Under the pieces are notes generated by a model. The model ran no database searches. It was not told where the DNA came from and saw nothing but the letters and a program-made list of their open reading frames with translations. A program made the translations under genes and the position numbers. Below are positions 1 through 8,320 of a stretch of 38,609 bases of DNA, piece by piece. Each line of letters starts with the position of its first letter. Within the stretch, counting starts at the first letter, position 1. Source of the DNA: Opitutaceae bacterium (GTDB taxonomy: Bacteria > Verrucomicrobiota > Verrucomicrobiia > Opitutales > Opitutaceae); contig JAUSID010000144.1 of NCBI GenBank assembly GCA_030648295.1, positions 1 through 38,609 on the forward strand, in the 5' to 3' direction.

Positions 1-123
1 GAGTGCTTGAACGGCTTTGTTGCCTCCACCGTCCCTCCAGGCGGTACCGGGTGGAGCGACCTTTCCCGGGAGGGCTTGTTCTAACTTCCCCACTGAAGTC
101 CCATGGCTTTTCACGGCGCACTG

Positions 124-140
124 AAAAATGCGGGCTAGCG
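124..140 (-). repeat. Dispersed motif CGCTAGCCCGCATTTTT
   Basis: The plus strand reads AAAAATGCGGGCTAGCG. The same 17 bases recur at 11917-11933, and the reverse complement lies at 11435-11448. At those other two sites the TAG is the stop codon of a gene. Here no convincing minus-strand gene ends on it, so this copy may be a remnant or may belong to a feature I cannot see. Confidence 0.6.
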
Positions 141-287
141 GTGGAAAAGATTGCTGCCGCCGCCGTTTGGGCCGCGGTTGCGATTTTAGCTGCAATCGTC
201 GTGTTCTCCGTTCTGCTGGCTGACTTGATGGACCCCCTGCCACAAAGGTCTGTCCCCGCGCGCCGGGTGCTCCGGCCGCCGGGGTAA
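141..287 (+). CDS. Small single-pass membrane peptide (tentative)
   Basis: A 48-aa reading frame starts at GTG. It has one clear hydrophobic helix of about 25 residues (AAAVWAAVAILAAIVVFSVLL) followed by a short proline- and arginine-rich tail. It stops three bases before the GTG start of the DUF2062 gene, which suggests translational coupling. The frame stays open further upstream to position 3, but that stretch runs through the dispersed motif at 124-140 and reads as low-quality protein, so I place the start after the motif. I do not recognise the protein. It could be a chance open frame next to a real gene. Confidence 0.35.
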   Translation: MEKIAAAAVWAAVAILAAIVVFSVLLADLMDPLPQRSVPARRVLRPPG

Positions 288-290
288 AGC

Positions 291-893
291 GTGCGCCAAC
301 GCAGCGTGCGACTTCCGCTTTGGGTTTTTCGTTGGATGCACAAGAGCCGGCTGTCCCGCCGCCGGCTGCGCGGTGGTTTTCTGCATTCGCGGCTCGGCGA
401 TCGGCTGGTCGACAAGGCGCTTTGGCAGCCGACGCATGACTCGCTGGCGCGTGCCTGGCTCGTCGGATTTCCGATCACGATGATGCCCTTCCTGCCGCTG
501 CAGTCGGTGCTGGCATGCGTCGCCGCTCTGCTCGTCCGGGGAAATCTGCTCCTCTGCATCGCGCTGCAGTTTCTTTCCACACCGTTCACGGCACCGGTTC
601 ACCTGCCGGCATGCTATTTCGTTGGCGAAGTCGCCCGCGGCCAGCACCCGGTTGAGGTATGGCGGCACATCTCCGGCGATCCGAAGGAGCTGCTGACGGG
701 CCACGCGGTGAGTTCACTTTATTTCGGCGCCGTGATTATCGGGCTGCTCGGCGGGTTGCTGGGTTACGCGGTTCTGCGGCACACGTGGCGTCCGTCGGTA
801 AACACCCGCCCACCACTCCCGAGGAACCGTGACAGTTCGCCGCCGATGTCCAAGCCGCCCATCCCGGTACGCTCGGCCGAAAAAGTGGCGTAG
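291..893 (+). CDS. DUF2062 family membrane protein
   Basis: 200 aa starting at GTG. The pattern is typical of DUF2062: a basic N-terminus, an R-L-G-D-R-L...LW.PTHDSLARAWLVGFPITMMPFLPLQ segment, then hydrophobic stretches around residues 60-110 and 140-165. A proline-rich, probably disordered C-terminal tail follows (about 168-200). DUF2062 proteins are inner-membrane proteins of unknown biochemical role, sometimes found fused to glycosyltransferases. The start is tight against the small ORF upstream (3-nt gap). The antisense frame over this region is a GC-rich shadow. Confidence 0.8.
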   Translation: MRQRSVRLPLWVFRWMHKSRLSRRRLRGGFLHSRLGDRLVDKALWQPTHDSLARAWLVGFPITMMPFLPLQSVLACVAALLVRGNLLLCIALQFLSTPFTAPVHLPACYFVGEVARGQHPVEVWRHISGDPKELLTGHAVSSLYFGAVIIGLLGGLLGYAVLRHTWRPSVNTRPPLPRNRDSSPPMSKPPIPVRSAEKVA

Positions 894-936
894 CGGAACC
901 TTCGGCGGGGAAGGCTGACCGTGTCCGCACACTCCC

Positions 937-1401
937 ATGCGCCGCACCCTGTCGCTCCTGGTTGGGCTGTTGACGTCATCCGTCGCCAGCGCGGCAGATC
1001 CCACGTGGCACTTGAACGTCCAGGCCTACAGCTTCCACGAACACACCACCGAGGACGATCTGCATAATACGACGCCGGGCGCGGGAATCATTCGGCGACA
1101 GGAAAACTGGCTGGCCGGCGCCGGCATCTTCCGCAACAGCATCGGCCGGTGGGCCGGCTACGGGTATGGCGGTTATCAGTGGCCGCTCTGGCAAACACGG
1201 GCCGGACCTGTTCGCGCCGGCGGCATCGCGGGTGTGACGCATCATTATTTCTGGAATGACGGAGGCATCGTTCCGCTCGGGGCCGTCGTCGTCACTATGC
1301 CGGTGACGAAACGACTTGCGGTCGATCTCGTTGGCATCCCGCGAATCAAGAACGCCACTTACGCGACGCTGAACCTCTCCGTGTCGTGGCAATTCAGGTA
1401 G
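937..1401 (+). CDS. Small secreted protein, probable outer-membrane beta-barrel
   Basis: 154 aa. The N-terminus is a clear signal peptide (MRRTLSLLVGLLTSSVASAA, cleavage around residue 19-20). The mature part alternates hydrophobic and polar residues and is rich in Tyr, Trp and Gly (WHLNVQAYSFHEH, WLAGAGIFRNSIGRWAGYGYGGYQW). It ends in a strand-like NLSVSWQF segment, which fits a small eight-stranded barrel. A family of short proteins with this YSFH...GAGIFRNS pattern is, as far as I recall, widespread but functionally unassigned; some members resemble PagP-size barrels. It is followed by a convergent gene 84 bp downstream. Its stop codon lies in a TAGCCCGCGTT motif shared with two other gene ends in the window. 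Confidence 0.7.
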   Translation: MRRTLSLLVGLLTSSVASAADPTWHLNVQAYSFHEHTTEDDLHNTTPGAGIIRRQENWLAGAGIFRNSIGRWAGYGYGGYQWPLWQTRAGPVRAGGIAGVTHHYFWNDGGIVPLGAVVVTMPVTKRLAVDLVGIPRIKNATYATLNLSVSWQFR

Positions 1402-1412
1402 CCCGCGTTCTT
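1399..1412 (+). repeat. Stop-codon-embedded motif TAGCCCGCGTTCTT
   Basis: The TAG stop of the small secreted protein begins TAGCCCGCGTTCTTC. It differs from the TAGCCCGCATTTTTC found at the stop codons at 11435 (plus strand) and 11930 (minus strand) at two positions (A to G, T to C). Confidence 0.5.
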
Positions 1413-1485
1413 CACGCTCCGACTGGCGGGCTCCCGTTTCGAACGCCGACAGGGTAAACCACTCCGCTCCCGACTCCCATCGCCG

Positions 1486-2133
1486 TTATGGGCGGCCGTT
1501 CTTCTTCCCGCTTCTCCTCCTTTTCGCCACGCTCCGTGCGATGGTATGTTTCTTCGAAGCCGGCTTGGCGGCCAATTTCCTGCCACGGCGGTTCAATGCG
1601 CGCCGCCGCTTCGGGCCGCCCATGTGCGCCTGCGTGTCGTCGGAATTGCTGATTTCGGGATGGAGGCGCCCGGTTGTTCCGTTGACCTCTACCTCAATGT
1701 AATAGTCCCACGTCACGCGACGGCCGGTTCCACCTTTATCGTGGCAGAGGTTGGTGACTTGAACATAAGACTCTCCACTGGCGTAACGGCCGAGTTTGAC
1801 TTCCTGGGGGGGAAAATTCCGGTGGCCGTTCACGTCGGGTTGAACGCCCTCCGCCGCTACTTGCGTGAACACGACATCCTTGGGGATATATTGCTTCTCC
1901 ATGAGAATGAACTCGATCGTCGCGGGTCCTGCCACCTTCAGGTTATTGGTGCCCGCAAACTGGCGCACACGTCCCCCCAGGGTCCACAGCGTGAACGTCC
2001 CGGTGGAAAAAGTTTGCGCGCTGTTCCATTCGGTGAACGCAACACCGGTTACTTGAACTTTTGCATTGGGCATCATGTTGCGAAGGGCGGCTTTCACTTT
2101 TGTATCAGAGGTCATTGGCTCGGGCGTTTTCAT
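1486..2133 (-). CDS. Conserved-looking hypothetical protein with basic tail, coupled to kinase
   Basis: 215 aa. Its ATG overlaps the TGA stop of the Ser/Thr kinase gene as ATGA (2130-2133), so the two are almost certainly translated as a unit. Residues 1-150 look like a globular beta-rich domain (e.g. VQVTGVAFTEWNSAQTFSTGTFTLWTLGG, DYYIEVEVNG). From about residue 170 the chain turns strongly Lys/Arg-rich (GGPKRRRALNRRGRKLAAK and onward to the end), which suggests nucleic-acid or membrane binding or a disordered tail. No signal peptide or TM segment is seen. I do not recognise a family. The coupling suggests a kinase partner or substrate; that is inference only. Confidence 0.7.
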   Translation of the reverse strand: MKTPEPMTSDTKVKAALRNMMPNAKVQVTGVAFTEWNSAQTFSTGTFTLWTLGGRVRQFAGTNNLKVAGPATIEFILMEKQYIPKDVVFTQVAAEGVQPDVNGHRNFPPQEVKLGRYASGESYVQVTNLCHDKGGTGRRVTWDYYIEVEVNGTTGRLHPEISNSDDTQAHMGGPKRRRALNRRGRKLAAKPASKKHTIARSVAKRRRSGKKNGRP

Positions 2134-4919
2134 GGTTGAGGCTGGTTGAGGCTGGAAAGTGTGGCCACGGGGATATTGGGCCAGGGTGTGAGCGGCCGAT
2201 AGCCAAGCTGGTGCAGCCGGTCGATCAGCGTACGACTTTCATCGTGCCGCCCGAGCAAGGCCAGCGCGCGAGCTGACGGGTCGAGGATTCCCCACTCGTT
2301 GGGATGACTCCTGCGGGTCGCCAGAAGCTCCAGCACTTTTCTGGCGTACGCGATGCTCGTATCGTTCCGCCCCTGGCTGGCGGCAAACTTCGCGGCCGCG
2401 GCAAACGTAATCGCACACTGGACCGCCGTGGTTTCGTTCAACGCCCGGGACCGGACCAGCGCTTCGCTCAATTCGACGGCACGGTCCATTGCCTCCAAGC
2501 TGTCGCTGCGGCCCGCAACCTCGCGCATTTCGGCCTCCATTCTCCACGCGGCGGCGAGCAGACTTCGCCCGCCTTGATTGGCCGGCACGGCTTCGACCAT
2601 TTTCTCCAGTGCAATCCTGACCGAGGTGACCATTTCTTCCGCCGCCGTCACGTTCCCTTGTGCGCGTTCGACGGCGGCCTCGCGGAGCCAGAGTTGATGA
2701 GAACGAAAACTCCATTCGCGGTTGGCCGGATCATGCGCCGTCAATGCATCCATCAAACGCCGCGCCTCGGTCTGAAGCGATCGGGCAACGGTGTACTGGC
2801 CCGTGATCATATGCATTGAAGCCTGATAGGAGAGGCTGTCTGCCCGCTCGAACCGCCAGCGCATCGTGTTCGGATCAACCTTGAGAATCTCGTCAAGCCC
2901 TGCCGATTCCCCCGCAAAGCGGGCGATGGCTTCGCGAAAATCGCCGCGCCGCTCCGCGAGGCTTCCGAGCCAGGATTCGGTGTCCGTCACGCGGTAGCGG
3001 AGCTCCAGGTTCCCCGGGTTAATGGCCACCATGTCGCGGAGCGTCGCGAGCTTGGCGGTGAAATCCGCCCGGGCGACCTCGAAGTCACCCTGCTCCATCC
3101 GCAGCACCGCAAGATTGTGCTGACCCGAAGCAAGCTCGGCCCTCCATTTCTGGTTCACCGGCTCCATCGCCACCAGCGCCGCGCTCGTATCGCGGTAACA
3201 AGTCAACCACTTCTGCGCCAGCAGGAATTCGCTCTGTTTCCAATGGACAAAACCGATCCAATACTCCGCCTGGCCGCGCTCAAAACACATCTGGGCGTTG
3301 TTCGGATGGCGGGTGGTCAGCGCCGCCGCCCGGGCGAAGGCCGTGGTGAAGGCGCGCATGGCTTCTGGATACTGCGCCTGCGCCACCCGGATTTCCCCAA
3401 TCTGGCGCAATGCCTCGGCCTGCTTGATCAACGCCGCGTCGTTCAAATCTCGCGCGTCGAGCGTGCTGAAGTAGGCCATCGATTTCTTGCCGACCGCCTC
3501 GAGCACGTCGAGTCTTCCGACGCGTTCCAGTTGGTTGCGGAGATCGCCCAGCATGAACGTGATTAGATCTTCGGCCTGCTCCTGCCGCCGCCGGGCATCG
3601 GCCTGCCCAAGCTGCGCTTGGTGCTCCGCCCTGCCGGTTAGCACTGCCTGCCAGACGCTGACAATGGTTGCGGCCACCAGTGATAACGCGATCGTCGTCG
3701 CCGCGGCAAAGCCGACCCGGTGCCGCCGCAACAGCCTGCCTACTCGATAGAGGGTGCTCGGTGGCCGGGCCAGCACCGCGTCATGATGCAAATAGCGCTC
3801 AAGGTCTGCGCATAGCGCGTTCGGGCTCTCGTATCGCCGGGCACGGCTCTTTTCCAGCGCCTTCATCACGATGCAGTCGAGATCACCCGCCAGCGTGGCG
3901 CGCAGTCGCGTTGAGTCCGTCGCCCGCCATTGGGCGATGATCGTCTGATCCGCGGCCGCCATGGTCGCCAGGTGGCTCGACGGCTTGCGCGGCTCCACTT
4001 CGCGAATAATCCGGCGAAGCTCCTCGCGGCTGGCGTGGCCGAGCGATTGCGGATCGAATGGAGTGCGACCAGCCAACAGCTCGTAGAGCAACACGCCGAG
4101 CGAGTACACGTCGCTCCGCGTATCGATATCGAGCCCGCTCATCTCCGCCTGCTCCGGGCTCATGTATGCCGGCGTGCCCATGAACTGTTCGAACGCCGTC
4201 ACCAGCGTTGCATCCGTCAGCCGCCCCTGCATCGCCTTCGCGATCCCAAAATCGATCACCTTCGGCGCCGTGGTCGACGCGTCGATCGTGACAAGGATGT
4301 TCGAAGGCTTGAGGTCGCGATGGATGATCCCTTTGTGATGCGCGTGCTGGACGGCATGGCACACCTGCATGAACAGCTCGAGGCGCGCCGGGATCGACAG
4401 GTGGTTCTCGTCACAGAATTTCGTGATCCGGACACCCCGGACGAGCTCCATCACGAAGAACGGCCGGCCCGTGGCGGTGGCCCCGGCATCGAGCACTTTG
4501 CAAATGCCGGGGTGGTCCATTATGGCCAGGGCCTGCCGCTCGGCTTCGAATCTCGCGATGACTTCGCGTGTGTCCATTCCCGCCTTGATCACTTTCAACG
4601 CGACGCGACGCCGGACCGGCTCGTCCTGCTCGGCCATGAAGACCACGCCGCACCCCCCTTCACCGAGTTTCAGGAGCAGCTTGTAACGGCCGATTCGGCC
4701 GCCGACTGCTTCTTCACCCCGCGGCGGCAGTTCGCATCGGACCACCGAATTGGGCAGGATGTTGGTGCTGCTTTCGTGCGCGCGTAACAAGGCATCGAGC
4801 CGGGCTCGCCGCGCAACGTCGCCGGCACACGCCTGGTCCAGAAACCCCGCGCGTTCCGCTGCCGGCCGCTGCAACGCATCGGAGAAGAGGGTGACGTCTG
4901 AACTCGAAACGTTGCTCAT
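2130..4919 (-). CDS. Transmembrane Ser/Thr protein kinase with C-terminal TPR-like region
   Basis: 929 aa from ATG 4919. A TTG eight codons earlier is possible, but the residues after the ATG (MSNVSSSDVTLFSDALQRPA) match the usual start of this kinase type. The Hanks-type kinase domain spans about residues 79-375: G-loop GEGGCG (86-91), VALK lysine (K109), HRDLKPSN (200-207), DFG (223-225) and a GTPAYMSPE activation-segment end (248-256). A helix with TM character follows at about 402-425, then about 500 residues of alpha-helical TPR-like repeats. Such kinases in Planctomycetes and Verrucomicrobia usually neighbour an ECF sigma factor gene. None is adjacent here. Instead a small basic protein gene is coupled downstream by a 4-bp overlap. 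Confidence 0.92.
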   Translation of the reverse strand: MSNVSSSDVTLFSDALQRPAAERAGFLDQACAGDVARRARLDALLRAHESSTNILPNSVVRCELPPRGEEAVGGRIGRYKLLLKLGEGGCGVVFMAEQDEPVRRRVALKVIKAGMDTREVIARFEAERQALAIMDHPGICKVLDAGATATGRPFFVMELVRGVRITKFCDENHLSIPARLELFMQVCHAVQHAHHKGIIHRDLKPSNILVTIDASTTAPKVIDFGIAKAMQGRLTDATLVTAFEQFMGTPAYMSPEQAEMSGLDIDTRSDVYSLGVLLYELLAGRTPFDPQSLGHASREELRRIIREVEPRKPSSHLATMAAADQTIIAQWRATDSTRLRATLAGDLDCIVMKALEKSRARRYESPNALCADLERYLHHDAVLARPPSTLYRVGRLLRRHRVGFAAATTIALSLVAATIVSVWQAVLTGRAEHQAQLGQADARRRQEQAEDLITFMLGDLRNQLERVGRLDVLEAVGKKSMAYFSTLDARDLNDAALIKQAEALRQIGEIRVAQAQYPEAMRAFTTAFARAAALTTRHPNNAQMCFERGQAEYWIGFVHWKQSEFLLAQKWLTCYRDTSAALVAMEPVNQKWRAELASGQHNLAVLRMEQGDFEVARADFTAKLATLRDMVAINPGNLELRYRVTDTESWLGSLAERRGDFREAIARFAGESAGLDEILKVDPNTMRWRFERADSLSYQASMHMITGQYTVARSLQTEARRLMDALTAHDPANREWSFRSHQLWLREAAVERAQGNVTAAEEMVTSVRIALEKMVEAVPANQGGRSLLAAAWRMEAEMREVAGRSDSLEAMDRAVELSEALVRSRALNETTAVQCAITFAAAAKFAASQGRNDTSIAYARKVLELLATRRSHPNEWGILDPSARALALLGRHDESRTLIDRLHQLGYRPLTPWPNIPVATLSSLNQPQP

Positions 4920-5244
4920 GGTGGCAGCCGCTCTGCGTTCCAACGCGTATTTTGCATCCGAAAATGGATCACCGGCGACGTCGTCTTGCGGGTGACCGGC
5001 GTCGCCGATCCGATCCGCGTCGCGGCTTCAGAACGCCACGGAGCCGAGAATCGCGTCATTGATGATGTGGCGGCACACGAAAGCAGCATAATCGGAGACA
5101 CTTCGCTCCGGAGGGGGTGCGCCGATTACAAGCCGCCAGCCTCGACGTAGCCAGCGCAATGTTCGCCAGTGAATGGTACTTCGGCTGCCGCGGCGCCACC
5201 CCGCGCACTTGCCACCAGGCGTCGGTTCAGCACCGTCATTCGCG
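4920..5244. other. Intergenic region between divergent genes
   Basis: 325 bp separate the divergently transcribed kinase and DTW-protein genes. The region must hold both promoters, but I see no convincing -10/-35 pairs, hairpins or repeats. Short open frames here are GC-driven. Confidence 0.5.
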
Positions 5245-5964
5245 ATGGCGCGCGAAATGTGTTACCGCTGCTTCTGGCCGAAGCCTCAGTGCTGGTGTGA
5301 CACGATCATACCGATGCCAACGCGCACGCATTTCGTGTTTCTCATGCACCCGAAGGAATGGAAGCAGGAGAAGGCCGCCACCGGCCGGCTGACGCACCTT
5401 TGCCTGCCGAACAGCGTGGTTCATGTCGGCACCGAATTCGATTCGCACGCCGCGGTGCAGGCACTCATCGCCGATTCCGGGAACTCTTGTGTGCTGGTCT
5501 ATCCGGGTCGCGACGCGGTGAATCTGTCCACCGGAGCGTGGCCCCGCGGCGCGCTCGAACACCGGCGGCTCGTGGTTTTCCTCCTCGACGCCACCTGGAG
5601 CCTCGGGCGAAAGATGCTGCGGCTGAGCCCGTCGCTCCAGCGGCTGCCGCGAGTGGTATTCACGCCGTCGGCACCGAGCCGTTATCTGATCAAGCAGCAG
5701 CCGCACCCCAGCTGTCTTTCCACGCTGGAGGCCGTGCATGAACTTCTGGTCGCGCTGGAGCGTGGTGGCCACGATGCGTATCCGCAGCCGGACCAGCTGC
5801 TCAACCTGTTCGGCCGGATGCAGGCATTTCAGATTGCGTGCGCCTCGGATCCAGCGCGCGACGGGTATCGGCGGAGCGGTTACAGGCCGCCGGCCGAGCG
5901 CAAACCGTTCCGCGGCCAGAGTGGAAGTCGTCGGGCCAGGGTCTTCCAGGCGCCCGCGGCGTAG
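5245..5964 (+). CDS. DTW domain protein, probable tRNA-uridine aminocarboxypropyltransferase
   Basis: 239 aa from ATG 5245, chosen because MAREMCYRCFWPKPQCWC begins directly at the Cys cluster that opens DTW proteins (CxxC...CxC, probably zinc-binding). The signature DATW within FLLDATWSLGRKML (the Dx(T)W motif that names the family) is present. So is the S.RY.IK.QP...CLSTLEA segment. Characterised DTW enzymes (E. coli YfiP/TapT, human DTWD1/2) transfer the 3-amino-3-carboxypropyl group of SAM to uridine in tRNA to give acp3U. The last 40 residues or so (basic, Arg/Gly/Pro-rich) go beyond the family core. The frame is open a further 24 codons upstream, but that part is not protein-like. Confidence 0.85.
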   Translation: MAREMCYRCFWPKPQCWCDTIIPMPTRTHFVFLMHPKEWKQEKAATGRLTHLCLPNSVVHVGTEFDSHAAVQALIADSGNSCVLVYPGRDAVNLSTGAWPRGALEHRRLVVFLLDATWSLGRKMLRLSPSLQRLPRVVFTPSAPSRYLIKQQPHPSCLSTLEAVHELLVALERGGHDAYPQPDQLLNLFGRMQAFQIACASDPARDGYRRSGYRPPAERKPFRGQSGSRRARVFQAPAA

Positions 5965-5987
5965 TTGCCGTGGCTTGACCTGGGAGC

Positions 5988-6004
5988 GCGGGCGTCTCGC
6001 CCGC
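5988..6004. repeat. Short GC-rich hairpin GCGGGCG-TCT-CGCCCGC
   Basis: A perfect 7-bp stem with a 3-nt loop lies 24 bp after the DTW gene stop. There is no T-run, so it is a weak terminator candidate. It could equally be one of the dispersed hairpin repeats of this genome. Confidence 0.45.
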
Positions 6005-6148
6005 TGAAGTCGTCGGCGAAGGCGGGTCGCTCATTGCGGCCGTCGGATCGGCGGACAAGTAGGTACACACCCACGCGGACTGCGGCGAACGATGTCGGCC
6101 CGGCGGTGTCGGTGGCCGGATACCCCGCCCCTCCGGCCCTCATCCGCC

Positions 6149-6457
6149 GTGCATACCCACCAACAATCCATCGGCCGCCAGCGGGCCGTCGCGCTGTCCG
6201 AAAGCAACTGGTGGGAAGGCAGGACGGCGCGTGAAATCGCAAAGTTCCAGCTCTTCACCGTCGAGCTGTGCATGCCCTTCAACGTGTTTCACCGCGCGCT
6301 CCAGGAGGCTTTGGGCCGGCCCGTGTGGAGGCACGAGCTCGGGCTGTGCGTCGACGAACTGATCCAGGAATTTCTCGGCGAACGCGACGCTCCCGCCGTG
6401 GCTGAAATCCTCGCCCTCCTGCCCCAAGACAAGTGCCAGCCGGTGATTGTCGAATGA
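6149..6457 (+). CDS. Small conserved protein (DUF7736-like)
   Basis: 102 aa from GTG 6149 (MHTHQQSIGRQRAVALSESNWW...). The frame is open 19 codons further upstream, but those residues look non-coding. Core pattern: LSESNWWEGRTAREIAKFQLFT, then ELCMPFNVFHRALQEALGRPVWRHELG. From memory this resembles short cytoplasmic proteins found in bacteria and phages and grouped as DUF7736; the match was not tested. Function is unknown. No TM or signal peptide. Its stop codon touches a strong bidirectional terminator shared with the convergent sulfatase. Confidence 0.7.
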   Translation: MHTHQQSIGRQRAVALSESNWWEGRTAREIAKFQLFTVELCMPFNVFHRALQEALGRPVWRHELGLCVDELIQEFLGERDAPAVAEILALLPQDKCQPVIVE

Positions 6458-6488
6458 CGCTTTTCGCGGCGCACGCCGCGAAAAGCGT
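6457..6488. terminator. Bidirectional intrinsic terminator
   Basis: A perfect 15-bp inverted repeat (6457-6471 ACGCTTTTCGCGGCG, 6474-6488 its complement) is separated by two bases. Each strand presents a GC-rich upper stem; the plus strand continues TTAAACCTTTTC. It lies exactly between the stop codons of the converging DUF7736-like gene and the sulfatase, and its last base is the first base of the sulfatase stop codon. Confidence 0.85.
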
Positions 6489-7972
6489 TAAACCTTTTCT
6501 TTCGCGCGGTTCTTTTTCTTCCCGCCCTTCTTCTTTTTCTCGGCCGTATCGGTGCTCGTCCCGGTATTCTTGGTTGGCATCGGCGCCTTGATTTCCGTAC
6601 GCCAAGCCACGAGCTTCGCGTGCAGCTCCCGGGCCTTTTCCGGATTCGTTTTCGCGAGATTCTTCGATTCGCCGATGTCGTCGCGCAGATTGTACAACTC
6701 CAGTCGTCCGTCCTCGAGGTACTCCATCAGCTTCCAGTCCCCTTCCTGGATCAGGCTGACGGGCGTCGTGCGCCACGACCCGCCGCCGATGCCCAGGTAG
6801 CCGGGGAAATGCTGGTAGATTGCCGACCGCGCGAGTTTGGCGGCCGGGTTGCGGAAAAGTGGCTGCAGGCTCTCGCCGTCGAACACCTGGGTCGCGGGCA
6901 TTTTGCCGCCGGCGATCGAGACGAGCGTCGGATACATGTCGACGTGGATGCCCGGCACTTCGCACACCGCGCCGGGTTTCACCACCCCGGGCCAGCGGAC
7001 AATGAACGGGACGCGCGTTCCACCCTCGTACAAACTGCCCTTGCCGCTGCGCAGCGGCGCGTTGTCGGTGATGCTCTCGTTCTTGCTGATCCCCTCGCGC
7101 CCGTACCCGCCGACGCCGCCATTATCGCTGCAAAAAATCAGCACGGTGTTCCCGGCCAGCTTCAACTCGTCCAGCGTCTTCATCACGCGACCGACGCTCT
7201 CGTCCACGCTGGCGATCATCGCGGCGTAAACCGGACTGTGATGCCCGCCCACCGGCGGCTTGTTCTTGAACTTCGCGAGCAGTTCCGGTTTCGCATGGTG
7301 CGGCGAATGGACGCCGAAATGCGGCAGGTAGAGAAAGAACCGCTCGTCCTTGTGCCGCTGGATGAAGTCGACCGCCCGGTCGGTGAGGAAGTCGGCCAGA
7401 TATTGGCCTTTTGGATACTCGACCTTCGGGTTGGTCGCGAAATCGAAATGCGCGCCCATGCTGACGATTGCCTCGTCGAACCCGCGCTTGCCCGGATGAT
7501 AAGGCCCCTCGTGGCCGATGTGCCATTTGCCGAACATGCCCGTCGCGTAACCGGCCGACTTCAGCGCCTGCGGAAGGAGCACGCGATCGAGCGGCAGGTT
7601 TGTCACATTGTCCACCGGCCGCAGTGGCCGCTTGCTCCAGTCGAAACGATCGACACCCCCGACGGTGTAGACCCCCGTGCGCGCCGAATACTGACCGCTC
7701 ATCAGCGCGGCGCGCGTCGGCGTGCAATTCTGGTGGTGATGGTAATTCGTCAGCTTCATGCCCTGGGTGGCGAGCCGATCGATGTTCGGTGTCTCGTAAT
7801 AGCTGCTGCCGAAGCACGCGACGTCCGTGTAGCCGAGGTCATCGGCCATGACGAAAATGATGTTGGGCTTGCTCACGCTCGCACCGGCGGCAAATGCGGG
7901 CGTGGCGGCGAGACCAAGCGCGAGTGCCACGGCGAACAGGGAAAGCGGGCTAGAAACGGTGGAATTTTTCAT
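6488..7972 (-). CDS. Secreted sulfatase (arylsulfatase A-like, type I formylglycine)
   Basis: 494 aa from ATG 7972, chosen because it begins a good signal peptide (MKNSTVSSPLSLFAVALALGLAATPAFAA). The frame is open 72 codons upstream without protein character. Catalytic landmarks: metal ligands in FVMADDLGYTD (D44, D45); the formylglycine motif CTPTR at 83-87; GKWHIGHEG; and the C-terminal DNGG and LYNLRDDIGESKNLA features of alkaline-phosphatase-superfamily sulfatases. A cysteine-type motif means it needs an anaerobic or FGE maturase encoded elsewhere. The extreme C-terminus is a Lys-rich tail (KKKKGGKKKNRAKEK). Likely periplasmic or exported; the substrate is not readable from sequence, probably a sulfated polysaccharide. 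Confidence 0.93.
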   Translation of the reverse strand: MKNSTVSSPLSLFAVALALGLAATPAFAAGASVSKPNIIFVMADDLGYTDVACFGSSYYETPNIDRLATQGMKLTNYHHHQNCTPTRAALMSGQYSARTGVYTVGGVDRFDWSKRPLRPVDNVTNLPLDRVLLPQALKSAGYATGMFGKWHIGHEGPYHPGKRGFDEAIVSMGAHFDFATNPKVEYPKGQYLADFLTDRAVDFIQRHKDERFFLYLPHFGVHSPHHAKPELLAKFKNKPPVGGHHSPVYAAMIASVDESVGRVMKTLDELKLAGNTVLIFCSDNGGVGGYGREGISKNESITDNAPLRSGKGSLYEGGTRVPFIVRWPGVVKPGAVCEVPGIHVDMYPTLVSIAGGKMPATQVFDGESLQPLFRNPAAKLARSAIYQHFPGYLGIGGGSWRTTPVSLIQEGDWKLMEYLEDGRLELYNLRDDIGESKNLAKTNPEKARELHAKLVAWRTEIKAPMPTKNTGTSTDTAEKKKKGGKKKNRAKEKV

Positions 7973-8320
7973 GGAGCGAACGGTGCCCAGACGCTCGAGG
8001 CAGCGAAAGGGTTGCGCGAAAGACGGTGCGGCGGTTCGGGCGAACGGTAAAGCGTCAACATGCCACCCTTGCTTCCGTCTGCCGCGTTTCGTAGAGATCG
8101 AAACCGCTTCAACCCACCCGGAAATTCCACTCCGGTGTTCACGCCCCCGTTGATTATGATTGCTGCACCTCAGCTCGCATTCACGCATCGGTGCGTCCGG
8201 CCCGTTTCGATCCGGCGCCCGTCGAAAGAAAAAGCGATGCGAGCCGTCCCGTCCTGAAATCGCGCATTAATGCACATCCGGCGTTGCCGTTCGCACTTCG
8301 TCCACCACCTCAGTCGCCCC
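7973..8320. other. Intergenic region between divergent genes
   Basis: 348 bp lie between the sulfatase start and the NHL-protein start. I see no repeats, hairpins or supported small genes here. Both frames are open by GC bias only. The promoters of both secreted-protein genes must lie here. Confidence 0.45.

Noticed and set aside
3-287. Full 94-codon frame at the window start
   Set aside because: The first 46 codons cross the dispersed motif at 124-140 and lack protein character; only the last 48 codons are kept as tentative.
6620-8050. 476-codon plus-strand frame opposite the sulfatase
   Set aside because: The sulfatase strand has complete catalytic motifs; the opposite frame reads as mirror coding noise.
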